Source: Crossaster papposus
Taxonomy: Eukaryota > Echinodermata > Asteroidea > Velatida > Solasteridae
DNA length: 64,000 nucleotides
Direction: 5' to 3'
Assembly: GCA_037893245.1 (NCBI GenBank)
Contig: JBAIAA010000414.1
Location: 434,001-498,000, forward strand
In this document: positions 50,901 through 62,000 of the stretch, in pieces
How positions within the stretch are numbered: the first letter of the stretch is position 1
How the letters are laid out: every line of letters begins with the position of its first letter
The notes under the pieces: model-generated
The model's database searches: none
The model's input: the letters and a program-made list of their open reading frames with translations, nothing else
What the model was told of the DNA's origin: nothing
Made by a program: the position numbers and the translations under genes

Positions 50901-53900
50901 AATACCGGTATACCCGCAGTACTCGCTGGAATGCTGCAGCTATCGCGAAATTTGTGAGGGTAACGTTTTTTTTAATTTGAAGGCAGTTTATATTTTTTTT
51001 AAATCGTAGCTAAAAAATAAATAAATAAACGATCTTCCTAAGGCTAGTCTGGACATTCCTTGAAGTGACACTTGATTTGACAGCACTTGCAGGTGATTTG
51101 CTTCTTGAAATGTTTAGCCTTCAAAGAACATAGAAACGAATGGTGGTAAGTGTACACAATGTATACAAACAAACACGACCGCAGTTACGCAAATAGACCG
51201 GGACAAGCGGCAGCCTTTTAAAGTTTTCAATAAACGTTTAAACGTTTAAACGTTACGGGAAAAGTTTGCTAAACGTTTACAAAATTAAATGTAGATTCAC
51301 ATCCTTAAACTGTACACACAAACTGTTGGACTCTGATTCCTTAACCCTAACCCCCTAGTGTATTAGGAACCACACCCATCCTGGCAAATCCCAACAACAT
51401 ATGACAAACTGTACACACAAACTGTTGGACTCTGATTCCTTAACCCTAACCCCCTAGTGTATTAGGAACCACACCCATCCTGGCAAATCCCAACACCATA
51501 ATGGCAAACTGTACACACAAACTGTTGGACTCTGATTCCTTAACCCTAATCCCCTAGTGTATTAGGAACCACACCCATCCTGGCAAATCCCAACACCATA
51601 ATGGCAAACTGTACACACAAACTGTTGGACTCTGATTCCTTAACCCTAACCCCCTAGTGTATTAGGAACCACACCCATCCTGGCAAATCCCAACAACATA
51701 TGACAAACTGTACACACAAACTGTTGGACTCTGATTCCTTAACCCTAACCCCCTAGTGTATTAGGAACCACACCCATCCTGGCAAATCCCAACAACATAT
51801 GACAAACTGTACACACAAACTGTTGGACTCTGATTCCTTAACCCTAACCCCCTAGTGTATTAGGAACCACACCCATCCTGGCAAATCCCAACAACATATG
51901 ACAAACTATACACACAAACTGTTGGACTCTGATTCCTTAACCCTAACCCCCTAGTGTATTAGGAACCACACCCATCCTGGCAAATCCCAACAACATATGA
52001 CAAACTGTACACACAAACTGTTGGACTCTGATTCCTTAACCCTAACCCCCTAGTGTATTAGGAACCACACCCATCCTGGCAAATCCCAACAACATATGAC
52101 AAACTGTACACACAAACTGTTGGACTCTGATTCCTTAACCCTAACCCCCTAGTGTATTAGGAACCACACCCATCCTGGCAAATCCCAACACCATAATGGC
52201 AAACTGTACACACAAACTGTTGGACTCTGATTCCTTAACCCTAATCCCCTAGTGTATTAGGAACCACACCCATCCTGGCAAATCCCAACACCATAATGGC
52301 AAACTGTACACACAAACTGTTGGACTCTGATTCCTTAACCCTAACCCCCTAGTGTATTAGGAACCACACCCATCCCGGCAAATCCCAACAACATATGACA
52401 AACTGTACACACAAACTGTTGGACTCTGATTCCTTAACCCTAACCCCCTAGTGTATTAGGAACCACACCCATCCTGGCAAATCCCAACAACATATGACAA
52501 ACTGTACACACAAACTGTTGGACTCTGATTCCTTAACCCTAACCCCCTAGTGTATTAGGAACCACACCCATCCTGGCAAATCCCAACAACATATGACAAA
52601 CTGTACACACAAACTGTTGGACTCTGATTCCTTAACCCTAACCCCCTAGTGTATTAGGAACCACACCCATCCTGGCAAATCCCAACAACATATGACAAAC
52701 TGTACACACAAACTGTTGGACTCTGATTCCTTAACCCTAACCCCCTAGTGTATTAGGAACCACACCCATCCTGGCAAATCCCAACAACATATGACAAACT
52801 GTACACACAAACTGTTGGACTCTGATTCCTTAACCCTAACCCCCTAGTGTATTAGGAACCACACCCATCCTGGCAAATCCCAACAACATATGACAAACTG
52901 TACACACAAACTGTTGGACTCTGATTCCTTAACCCTAACTCCTTAGTGTATTAGGAACCACACCCATCCTGGCAAATCCCAACAACATATGACAAACTGT
53001 ACACACAAACTGTTGGACTCTGATTCCTTAACCATAACCCCCTAGTGTATTAGGAACCACACCCATCCTGGCAAATCCCAACAACATATGACAAACTGTA
53101 CACACAAACTGTTGGACTCTGATTCCTTAACCCTAACCCCCTAGTGTATTAGGAACCACACCCATCCTGGCAAATCCCAACACCATATGGCAAACTGTAC
53201 ACACAAACTGTTGGACTCTGATTCCTTAACCCTAACCCCTTAGTGTATTAGGAACCACACCCATCCTGGCAAATCCCAACACCGTACGACAAACTGTACA
53301 CACAAACTGTTGGACTCTGATTCCTTAACCCTAACCCCCTAGTGTATTAGGAACCACACCCATCCTGGCAAATCCCAACACCGTACGACAAACTGTACAC
53401 ACAAACTGTTGGACTCTGATTCCTTAACCCTAACCCCCTAGTGTAATAGGAACCACACCCATCCTGGCAAATCCCAACACCATAATGGCAAACTGTACAC
53501 ACAAACTGTTGGACTCTGATTCCTTAACCCTAACCCCCTAGTGTATTAGGAACCACACCCATCCTGGCAAATCCCAACAACATATGACAAACTGTACACA
53601 CAAACTGTTGGACTCTGATTCCTTAACCCTAACCCCCTAGTGTATTAGGAACCACACCCATCCTGGCAAATCACAACACCATATGGCAAACTGTACACAC
53701 AAACTGTTGGACTCTGATTCCTTAACCCTAACCCCCTAGTGTATTAGGAACCATACCCATCCTGGCAAATCCCAACACCATATGGCAAACTGTACACACA
53801 AACTGTTGGACTCTGATTCCTTAACCCTAACCCCTAGTGTATTAGGAACCACACCCATCTTGGCAAATCCGAACACCAAATGGCAAACTGTACACACAAA

Positions 53901-54357
53901 CTTTACACACAAACTGTTGGACTCTGATTCCTTAACCCTAACCCTCTAGTGTATTAGGAACCATACCCATCCTGACAAATCCCAACGCCATATAGCATAT
54001 AACCCCAGTGTAAAAGACAATCAGTTTTATAGGTGTCTAGTAACAAAACATGCTGGATTTGAGGTCAAGGTTAATGCTACATCGTATTTAAAATCTCTGT
54101 AATTTGTTTTGTTTTTTTCCTTTTGTACACAGGTTCAACCAACTGGAATCACGAGGAAGGACAATTTACCCCAGTATGGTCCAGCCAATGACTGCGTAGG
54201 GTTCTTTACCGAAGGCATATGGATGGGTCTATTTATGGCACTCATCATGATACTCATCTTATCCTTTGCAATAGGAATGATATCTAATCTTAGTGTCATG
54301 GATAAATTTGATGATCCAAAGGGGAAAACTATTACTGTCAACGTGTCGGCTGAATAG
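38985..54357 (+). CDS. ATP6AP1: ATP6AP1 (Ac45), V-ATPase accessory subunit S1 (9 exons)
   Basis: Ac45 is a type I membrane glycoprotein built into the V-ATPase Vo sector. It helps assemble and target the proton pump. Exons are 38985-39094, 41215-41341, 43782-43859, 45175-45359, 46418-46526, 47787-48019, 48353-48406, 48725-48959 and 54133-54357. All have GT/AG borders and total 1356 nt (451 aa; human is about 470). There is an N-terminal signal peptide (MIFVLHILTIFSPVLCFG), a luminal domain with NXS/T sites such as FNMT and FNSS, and one C-terminal helix (GIWMGLFMALIMILILSFAI). The short cytosolic tail has the family signature MDKFDDPKGKTI. I chose the ATG with A at -3 and G at +4; an in-frame ATG 18 nt upstream is weaker. 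No furin site is obvious. Confidence 0.95.
39132..39515. mobile_element. TTAA-type MITE, AGGTAGGATACACC family (copy 4)
   Basis: The body (GGGGTTGTATTTTATAGTAA, the GCCGAGAAAAGCACGAAAA block) and right end GGTGTATCCTACC match the family. The left terminus is altered to AAAGGTAGCCTAGGATTATC. It lies in ATP6AP1 intron 1. Confidence 0.82.
39785..40612. mobile_element. Composite with ATTCTCG-GGTCGG ends
   Basis: The outer ends ATTCTCGCGGTCGGCATGAC and CCTCCGACCACGAGAAT match the small MITE at 38034-38167. The composite contains another MITE at 39953-40394, which implies a nested insertion. Confidence 0.6.
39953..40394. mobile_element. TTAA-flanked MITE with CCCTAACTCCCT ends and internal repeats
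   Basis: TTAA-CCCTAACTCCCTACCC ... TTTGGGAGGGTTAGGG-TTAA. The inside is an imperfect tandem repeat of the type AACCTGAATCCTGCAAAATC. Its termini are the same as those of the 90-bp element at 27995. Confidence 0.8.
41405..41525 (+). mobile_element. tRNA-related SINE fragment
   Basis: CAGGTTCAAGTCCCG is a B-box-like motif. The tail, CATATCATCTCGATGAAGGC, recurs inverted near 43405, so this is a dispersed family. Confidence 0.6.
41750..41896 (+). mobile_element. tRNA-derived SINE, truncated
   Basis: The A box is TGGTTCAGTGGTTAGG and the B box GGGTTCGAACCC. They are followed by the body TGTGCCCTTGGGCAAGACAC, widespread in animal SINEs. It is cut off at 41897 by a fragment of the TTAA MITE family. 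Confidence 0.85.
41897..41952. mobile_element. Fragment of the AGGTAGGATACACC MITE
   Basis: Only the terminal ~50 bp (TGATAATTCAAGCAATTACC and GGTGTATCCTACC-TTTAA) remain. It joins directly to the SINE. Confidence 0.75.
42376..43190. repeat. Poly-C/CTCCTCCGGT minisatellite, two blocks, G4-prone
   Basis: The unit is CTCCTCCGGT followed by 5 to ~22 C. The blocks are 42376-42640 and 42811-43190. Each is followed by the same ~180-bp unique sequence (42631-42811 and 43181-43360), so the locus also carries a segmental duplication of about 550 bp. The minus strand is a long series of G runs that can form quadruplexes. It lies in ATP6AP1 intron 2. The long Pro- or Gly/Arg-rich reading frames are by-products. 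Confidence 0.95.
43396..43455 (-). mobile_element. SINE tail fragment
   Basis: The reverse complement of this stretch matches the tail of the SINE at 41405-41525 (CATATCATCTCAATGAAGGT). It directly follows the duplicated block. Confidence 0.5.
43565..43636. mobile_element. Fragment of the AGGTAGGATACACC MITE
   Basis: It matches only the right end of the family (AAGTAAGATATTT ... GTCTGCAAATGATGTACCCTA). It lies next to a poly-C tract at 43541-43556. Confidence 0.6.
43950..44765. repeat. Two (GGTTC)n tracts bracketing a CCAGTTCGCGCC-family copy
   Basis: GGTTCGGTTTGGTTCGG-type runs occur at 43955-44030 and 44708-44760. Between them, about 44245-44501, is a diverged element ending GGCGCGAACTGG-TTAA with the internal CGTCAGCAGCGAGCAAGGCC block. 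It lies in ATP6AP1 intron 3. Confidence 0.7.
46240..46345 (-). mobile_element. tRNA-derived SINE
   Basis: On the minus strand AAGTCAGGTCGGCACAGTGG (A-box region) is followed by GGGTTCGATTCC (B box). Together with the copy at 24.6 kb it defines one family. It lies in ATP6AP1 intron 4, about 70 bp before exon 5. Confidence 0.78.
46899..47152. mobile_element. MITE with TGTGACCCAGCACAT ends
   Basis: The ends TATGTGACCCAGCACATTAA and GATGTGCTGGGTCAAATA pair, and pairing continues through TGACTTTTTGAGATATGT. It is 254 bp, non-coding, and in ATP6AP1 intron 5. Confidence 0.85.
48440..48622. mobile_element. Diverged CCAGTTCGCGCC-family MITE
   Basis: It contains GCGCCAGGACTATTTT-like and CATCGCCAACCGACGCG blocks, then GCATTCCCGGCCTTACTCGC and CATCCGTTTTGAATCTGG, in the same order as other family members. 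The termini are eroded. It lies between ATP6AP1 exons 7 and 8. Confidence 0.65.
49140..53995. repeat. 99-bp satellite array in ATP6AP1 intron 8
   Basis: About 33 copies of a 99-100-bp unit begin TTAACCCTAACCCCCTAGTG and continue GGAACCACACCCATCC, CTGGCAAATCCCAACA, AAACTGTACACACAAACTG and TTGGACTCTGATTCC. The array is split by a hAT element at 49711-51307. Two variants alternate in blocks (ACAACATATGACAAACTG and ACACCATAATGGCAAACTG), which points to block amplification. The array fills most of the last intron. Confidence 0.97.
49711..51307. mobile_element. hAT-superfamily DNA transposon, non-autonomous
   Basis: The 1597-bp insertion has terminal inverted repeats TAAGGATGTGA and an exact 8-bp target duplication, AACTGTAC (49703-49710 and 51308-51315), cut from a satellite unit. 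An 8-bp duplication is the hAT hallmark. Subterminal CGTTTAAACGTTTAAACG palindromes near both ends could bind transposase. A 98-aa frame at 50258-50554 and a minus-strand Cys/His-rich stretch near 51050-51120 may be remnants, but no full transposase is present. Confidence 0.9.
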
Positions 54358-55138
54358 TTGTTTATTGCTGTGGATTTTAAATATATGCATATCAAACAGT
54401 GTTCTGATTGGTTCCACTGTGAGGAAGAATGACCTTAGATAATAATGTAACATCCTTTGCAATTCAGCCTTTCCGCTGCTAGTAAGGATTATTAGCCCTG
54501 TTATTATTATTGTTCTAGATTGGTGTTGACAACATTTGAATCAATCGGGATCACAGTGTGGAATGTTTTGACCAATCAGAAGGCACCTATCAACAGATCA
54601 ACCAATCAGAGCATGACATATTCTGTCTGTTGGCCGTTTAAATTGTGTTTGTAATTGTATTGGCATTATAGCTGTGGGTTAATTCAATACATATTTGCTA
54701 TATATGTAATTAAGTATGACATAGAAACTATCTAAAGATGTGGTATAATAGTAAATAATCAGTAGTTGAATAAGAGTATGTAGGTTTTGTGTGCATCATA
54801 GAACTTATGTTTCATTTGAACTTTGTCCTGGTTGCAAGACGTCCTAATCGTAGTATGCAGCGCACGTAGGCCGCCAATGCTGGCGCCCTCTAACGTACGC
54901 CCTCTAACGTACACCTTAGACCACGCCATGACCTTCTAATAGGACGTCTTGGCTAACTCACATAATCGCTTGGAAAATTACGAGCAGAATTGTTTCGCAT
55001 TTGAATGCGTGTGTGACGTTGCGTGTATAATCACATGTAAACATTGTGATGTCATCAATGATGACATGGGCCTATTGGGTTGTTATTGTAACACGGTCTT
55101 GTAGAATTTAACATAAATGTGTTAGGAAACTGTTGACA
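54358..55138. other. ATP6AP1 3' UTR and intergenic DNA
   Basis: No gene is seen. No AATAAA lies close after the stop, so the 3' end of the transcript is unclear. The first clear candidate is in TAATAAATATC near 55732. A short repeated motif, GCCCTCTAACGTAC, occurs twice near 54885-54910. Confidence 0.4.
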
Positions 55139-55554
55139 TATGTGACACGATCAAGCGAAATCAGTCGGATGTCGGTCCCGGTCAAAAAAATGAGTGTTCA
55201 TGTAGTTTCAAAGAGGGCATTTGTACGTTTTAAAAACTGAAAACCCCATGTTGATACGATGTTTTGTTGTCGAGTTATGTAAATTTGTTTAACCAGTTCG
55301 CGCCGGGATTATTTTAACATCGCCGAGCCCACGGGCGGGATTATTTTTAACTCGATATTTCCGGCCTTGCTCGCTGCTGACATACATTTCCGAACTTGAA
55401 CTTGGCGTGTTTATGCGTCATCCGTTTTGAATTTGGGGAAATTTTTGCGTTTATATACGTCATCCGGCACGAACTGGTTAAATACCAACGAAGAATACAG
55501 TGCATTTTGGGGATTCGCCGACATCCGACTGATTCGGCTTGATCGTGTCACATA
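55139..55554. mobile_element. MITE with TATGTGACACGATCAAGC ends, interrupted
   Basis: The inverted ends pair for about 36 bp (ATGTGACACGATCAAG ... AATCAGTCGGATGTCGG). A second MITE is inserted at 55289-55481. Confidence 0.85.
55289..55481. mobile_element. TTAA-flanked MITE, CCAGTTCGCGCC family, nested
   Basis: TTAA-CCAGTTCGCGCCGGGATT ... CATCCGGCACGAACTGG-TTAA, 193 bp. It is inserted in the older MITE around it. Confidence 0.85.
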
Positions 55555-55559
55555 TATTT

Positions 55560-55735
55560 AGGGAATAACAGTGTGAGGACTCGGTTTTTCAATGCGTGAT
55601 AATGACCGGGTTGGGGGATGACCAATGGTAATGGACCAAGCTGAAGGGGATGACCGCTGGTAATGACCTCGGCTTCGGCTTGGTCCATTACCATTTGGTC
55701 ATCTCCTAACTCGCACATTTATTCCCTTATAATAA
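55560..55735. repeat. Hairpin repeat
   Basis: Arms around GGTAATGGACCAAGCTGAAG and CTTCGGCTTGGTCCATTACC pair, flanked by GGGATGACCAA and TTGGTCATCTCC. It resembles the hairpin at 6374-6480 in design but not in sequence. Confidence 0.75.
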
Positions 55736-55739
55736 ATAT

Positions 55740-58595
55740 CTTTTTAACAAAATAAACAGTGAATTTTTTTGGGATGCGATATTTCCAGACTTTTGTGTTC
55801 GTGTTCGTGTCAACAGGATGCAAAAGAGGTTACGGATTGTGGACTCCCCTAGATCTTTCTGAAAAAGATGGGGTTAGGGTTATCTGTAGAAAAATGAAGG
55901 GAAACTCCCGAGGGGGCCCAAGATTAACAAATTGGGCTGAAAAAAATTCTGGAAATGAGAAAAATGAGTCTTTAGACATCGGTTTTGTTACCTACACGGA
56001 GACGAAGGAATATCCACAGAACTTATGAAACAAATAATATGCTGTACTTTGGTTTTAATATTTGGAAATGTACCCATTTTTAATTTTAAGAAAACATTTC
56101 TCTTAATTTTTATCTAATTATTCCTCTGCATTCTATATTTTCTAAGTTTGGGAGATAAAAGGACTTTTTCGAAACTAAAGCGAGTGTACTTTGTGAATGG
56201 AGTGTCAAGCTTTGTTTATTGAAACCAAATCAGTTTGTATAAATCAATCTTTTGGGAGAAACTTGGTGGATGAGGTGAAATAACTGGAAAAGGCAATTCT
56301 TTGACTAAATAAATACATGATGGATAATAGTAAAAACTCAGTTTACAATTGATCAGAATATATTTGTTATGAACCCAATTATCTTCCTGATAAGATTGTT
56401 TCCATTTTATGTTGTTTTTCCTAAATACTAATTTTATTCTGCATTGTTAGCAATATGAAAAAAAATATAATTAAAAAAATGTATGTAGAACAGAAAAGGT
56501 ACTATAAAGTGTAATAAATATGGCCAGAAACGGGGAAATGTGTCAATTGTCTAATAATTCTGACAAGAAAATCACCAAAATCACAAACAAAATCAGGTTT
56601 TATGTATTCTGATGTTTTTCCTACGTTTTGTACATTGATCCTACTTTCCAGATTTTCCCCTGAAAAATGAAATCTTGAAGAATAATTTTGTTCTTAACAG
56701 TGTTTATAGCTACACATGTAATTGTATTAAAATTAACAACAATTTGAGTAAATAGCCTTGCATTTTTACTTTTTTTTGGGGGGCGGGAAATAAGAAATTG
56801 TAATTGCAGTTTTATTAAAATTGGTAACATTTTTAATTTTAAATTGTAAAGGGTTTTAACCTTACAATTTCATTTTAAATTGGCACAAATTACACTTTTT
56901 AGAGAAATAAAAAAAGGTAAGGGGTAAGCCTTGCATTTTTATAACAAATTGGCACAAATTTTGTGATTAAGTTTGAAAATTTGTGACTTTTGGGAGAAAT
57001 ACAAAAATGTCAGTGGTTAACCTATTGCAAATATGGCCAAAAATCACTTTTTAATGAATGGTGATATAAATGATATAAATGGTTAGCCTTGTAAAATAGC
57101 AAAGATTTGACTTTTGGTATTAAAAATTGTAATTTTAATAAATTTTGTCGAAATGATAAAGGGTAAGGTATTAATCTTGTATTTATATTTAAATTAAAAT
57201 AAAAAAGTTAATACAAAATTGGAAGGGGTTAACCATGAATTTTAATATGAAAACAACCAGTAAAATAAAGTATGAAGCAAAATGGTTGATTATAAACAAC
57301 AACAACTTTATTAATACAATAAATCGGTGGAAAAAGTATACACAATATAAACCTACCCATTTCAATGCACCTATTTTAAATGCTACAGCTTTCACAGTAT
57401 AACTGGAATGTACAGATTTACTTTACCTTAAGATAAAGCATTAATACAAAGACTTAATCAAATATATTCTGGATATATGGACGGAATTTGTATTTTTTCC
57501 AATTAAAAATAGAATACTTCAGGACGGAAATTTTCTGTCACTACTATATTTTCTTGGTATTTAAACTTCCTTTTCAATATTCTTCAATTAAAAATATACA
57601 TTTAAAAACATTTATTCATAACAATTTGGATGCCCGTTTCAGTTTCAGAAATAAAGATATTTACAATATCAAATTTTACAAGTCTTGGGAATTTAATTTG
57701 GAAATTTGTATTTATCTGACACGTTTCTCATCCAAATTAGGAATGTTTTATCTTCTGTATGGTACTGAAAAAAAAGTCAAAACTTAAATATATATTTTGG
57801 ACGGATGTGTTATTAAAGTTCTGACTTGTTTTTGTAAGTGTTACATTTATGACTGCAAATAAGAAAATCCTTCGAATATATTTCATTGTTAAACCTATCT
57901 CTCTCCAATCTGCAAAAAAGCATTGAATTTTAAGTATTGAATGCACCTCCATGTCCATTTCAAATGTATTTGTATTAAAACAAACCTCATATCAGAAGGG
58001 TAATTACTACTTGACATACATTTTTTTTCTCTTCATATTAGGGTTCTACTTGAAATTGTGGAGTGGGATATGACAACCTTCACGCGGTGCACCCTGTTTT
58101 TACTATTAATGTCATCAAACCGATGTATGCAGCAACACGTTAAGCTGCTCATCATACGAGAGAAGAAGACTTGAAATTTTAAACCAAACAAATTCTCAGG
58201 TCTAAAATTACTTTTGTCCAGATATAAATCTTAAATGTTCTTCCCAGGAAACAGACATAAGAAATAATTTTATCTTTTGAACAAACAAAACAACGAAATA
58301 ATGAAATAACAAATATACAACGGAAAAATAGAACTGAATATAAACCTGGAACAAAGCGTCAAAGCTAGAAATATTTTGTAATCCACACAAATATTTGAAC
58401 ACACCTCACAAAGTAAATACCAAGATCTTAGCAACATATGTACATATAAGCATCATTAAACCAACTATTTACAACCTCCAACTAGTTTTTAACTTGTAAC
58501 TAGTTACTACTCATAACCAGATTATCTTGGTTAGTTAAATTATGCAAACTAGTAGAGAACTTATATGTTAACCAACCCACACAACTAGTTGAATA
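55740..58595. other. AT-rich gene-free stretch with a degenerate tandem repeat
   Basis: This is very AT-rich. Between about 56830 and 57260 a loose repeat of the type GGGTTAACCTTGNATTTTT recurs six times at 60-95-bp spacing. Short reading frames (55759-56028, 57488-57787 and others) have no recognisable domain. No exon is supported. Confidence 0.5.
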
Positions 58596-58937
58596 AATGT
58601 AGGATACACCATTGGTAATTGCTTGAATTACCAATCAGGAATGGGTGGATTTGGGGGGTTGTATTTTATAGTAAATATTGTTTAACTGACCTGTTCAAAG
58701 TTTCATGGATGCCGAGAAAAAAAACAAACAAAACCGGCATTCGTTTTCAACCGGCAGTGGTTCTTATGTTGTTCTTGGGGTTTCTCGCGATCACCGTCCA
58801 GCAATCGTGAATTTGTCTTTATAAAATTAAATTTTCAATTATTATTTACTTTTAAATAAGTAAGATATTTCCTAATTATTCAGTAGTAAATTCTTTTGAT
58901 AACTGCAAATGGTGTATCCTACCTTTAAATAATAAAC
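58596..58937. mobile_element. TTAA-type MITE, AGGTAGGATACACC family (copy 5)
   Basis: TGTAGGATACACCATTGGTA ... GCAAATGGTGTATCCTACC-TTTAA, with the standard body. The left TTAA is eroded. It lies just downstream of the dynein stop codon. Confidence 0.82.
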
Positions 58938-59028
58938 CCACGAGCCGTTTATGTACACAGTTGTAATAAACTGAAACCATCAATCCATAATTAGTTGATT
59001 AACTAGATGACTAACTAGTTTATCAACC

Positions 59029-62000
59029 CTAGTCATCCAGCTGGCAGAGCAGGGCTACACCTCTCTTAATCCAGTGTTGTACCGGTTTATCGGTTGGGAG
59101 ATCTATTGGAAGCACAAAGTTAGTGGAGTGACCCGTTGTGGACAGTGTGCCTCGACGTTCGCTGGTCTTGTACAAAGGACAAAGGTAGTCGGCTTTGGGC
59201 TTGAAGTCGACTTTCTTACCTGAATGCACATTAATTAAAAAATGAAAACAAGATGTTTCCAAAATATATATTATTTATGTAATAAGGTGAAATAGTTGAA
59301 AATGATGAAACCATTTGATTGACACTTCATTTATGAAGGCACGTGTGACTGCAAAAAGCAAAAAATATTTTTTCTTGGTCTTTTTTTTTATCATGGATAT
59401 TTCCTTCAAAGTTCACATAATTGTTTTTTCAGGAATTCAAGCGGTAAAAAGGTAGGAGAAACGAAGGATCCAAATCTTAAAAGAAATTTTTAAGGCAAAA
59501 AAAATAGACTTTTGTCGGCTTTCAGAAGTAGTTTTTCCACAGCATAATCAGCCTCATTTGGCAAGTTCTGTACTCACACCACATCTCTACTAAGTACAGT
59601 TGCAGTACTCCTGTGCCCAAAGCCCATCATTGTGGTGTTTATATATGACAGTATGTAGAACTATTATGAAAATTATTCAATGCGATTACATTTTTTTATA
59701 GAATTGTGGGCTAAAAAGTAGAAAATAGTAGGAGCAAGGCAAAACAACAAATAGTAAAAACAGAAGTCTGTTTTTCTTGATTTGGAAATGTTCAAGACAC
59801 TGGACAATACTATGAAACTAATACCATGTCTAAAATATGCCCAAGAAATCTAGGGCCATATTCACAGCGCTGCTAAGCACATTTTCTGCTAACAGAGCCT
59901 TCATCTTTTTCACAGAGACTGTAACAGTAAGCACGGCAAAAGGCACGCTTAACATAGCGGGAAAATTGCTCAAATCAGTGACGTAACAATAGAATCTCCA
60001 TGCTCGCGCAAACGTCAGCACAAAAACACTGTGAAATATTCAGGCCTCGAAATAGTACTAGCCCGGCGTACAAAGTCTAGCGAAAACTGCTCTGGGCTAC
60101 CCAGACCCACTTCCTTGGTTTAAAAATTCAGTAACCTACCTGTAAAGGTTTAGTTCAAAATACATGTTAAAATTGTTGTCTCTTTGTGTATTAAATAAAT
60201 ATCGGATCCAAATAAACTGAGTATAAACTGTCTTTTTGTTTGTGTTTTTCGGAATGATTATCGATAGCCTGGGAGCGCTCGATCCACGCGTGCATGCAGT
60301 GCACTGTGATCTCACGAACAGAGTAGACTGGTGGGCTTCAGTGAGATTAGTATAGTATAAACTACAGCGCAGGTTGCCGCACATATGTGCACTATTCTCT
60401 TTCACATCGTTAAGCCTTTCTTACCATAACGGCCCACTGCGTAGCTGTATAGTACATGAGCGTTCTGCCGTGTCACAAGTAGTAGCGTCTGATAAAGAGT
60501 CTGTTCAGAACAGCGCCCTCTGTGTACGTGACTACGGATGTATGTACGTGTACGTACGTGTGCGCGCGGGCACCAAACGAATAGTTTTGTGCATTGTGCA
60601 TACGGGCTAGCAAAAATGTAAACGGGCTGGTAAAATCTGCAGTTTGCTAGCCCGGTGGGCTACCCAGGAAAAAAGGTTAGCGCAAGGCTTGATATTGCTT
60701 AAAGGTTAGCAAATTTGTCTGCTATAGTTAGTACAACTTATTCGTCAACTGTTAAACAGCGTTGTGGAATTGGCCGTTGGTTGCAGCCGAACTTTAAAAT
60801 GTAACTGATCACAGTCTTTGGCCTACTTACCTGGTTTGACCCAAATAACCGGAACTGGATCAAACAGGACTTTAGGCATCGACTCAGCAAGAATACCCCT
60901 GCACACCACAAAACAGTATAAATAGTAAAACAAACTCACAAACTCTGACAATCTTTACAGACTTTAGGATTCTATCAAGTCAAAAAAGGACAAACGCAAA
61001 ACATGAGTTAGTACATTGGCTGTAGAATAGTAAACAAATAATGAATGTTTGTGAGTGCAATGGTAAGAATAATTGTTAACAAGGTGACAAATGAAATGTT
61101 CTACGAGGCGAACCCGAAAGGAACATTCCATCTGTCACCTAATGAAATTATTCTTTCCATCGCACGAACATTATTTCGTTATTTGTTTCAAACAACGTCT
61201 GAATATATCCTCGCCGTCTGATTGGTCATAGCGCGACGTGCAATGGAAGTTCTATTCATCGTTGAATAGAACTTTGCAGTGCGATGCGGCCGTGCCGTGT
61301 GAGAGAACGAATAATTTAATTAATGCATGTGATCAACGATCCACCAATCAAATGACAGGGATTTATTTAGGTGATGAATAAAATGCGATGGTAAAAATTA
61401 CACAAAAAAGAAAACCTAAATCAAGCACAGCTAGTTCAACTAGTAAGCGCCGTTACTGCCACCACATCGGTATAAAAGTACTAGCAGATTTGTCATACTG
61501 TAAAGCAAATTATTTATGTTTAACCCCAAAAAATTTCATTGCGACTATTTCAAGAGTTTTAATGTTTTGAACCGAATTTGAACTATAAATGACAGGTTTA
61601 TGCATATAGAGGCAATGAACTAAGTGAGCTATACGCTATTAATCTGCGAGGAGGACTTACTTTTTTCTATCCCAGCGTGCTCCATCCAGGAAGAGACCGT
61701 TGACATATACACCATCCTCTGGAGGATTGTCTACCGTCTCACAAGGCAGGACCTGGGGATGAAGTAGAGCAAATATAATGACAAATATCTCAAAGACTTA
61801 CATTTGTAGAATTCTTTTGAATTGACTTGTTAGAACCTAAAGTCTTAAAATTGACTTGCAAGGACTTGATTGTAACACAAAGAGAAAAAAGAACGTAAAA
61901 ACCTGTAAACCCACCTCAAACTGGAATCCACACTTATCGATAGGAATGGTGTACTTCCTGGCATAGTTCTGCATGGCTCCTGTCAAGAAAGCCTGCGTGA

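Noticed and set aside
49140-53995. Interstitial telomeric repeat
   Set aside because: CCCTAACCC occurs only once per 99-bp unit, next to TTAA, and never as a run of TTAGGG hexamers. A transposon-terminus origin fits better.
57488-57787. 99-aa frame in AT-rich DNA
   Set aside because: Composition-driven (Phe/Ile/Tyr-rich), with no domain and no flanking exon signals.
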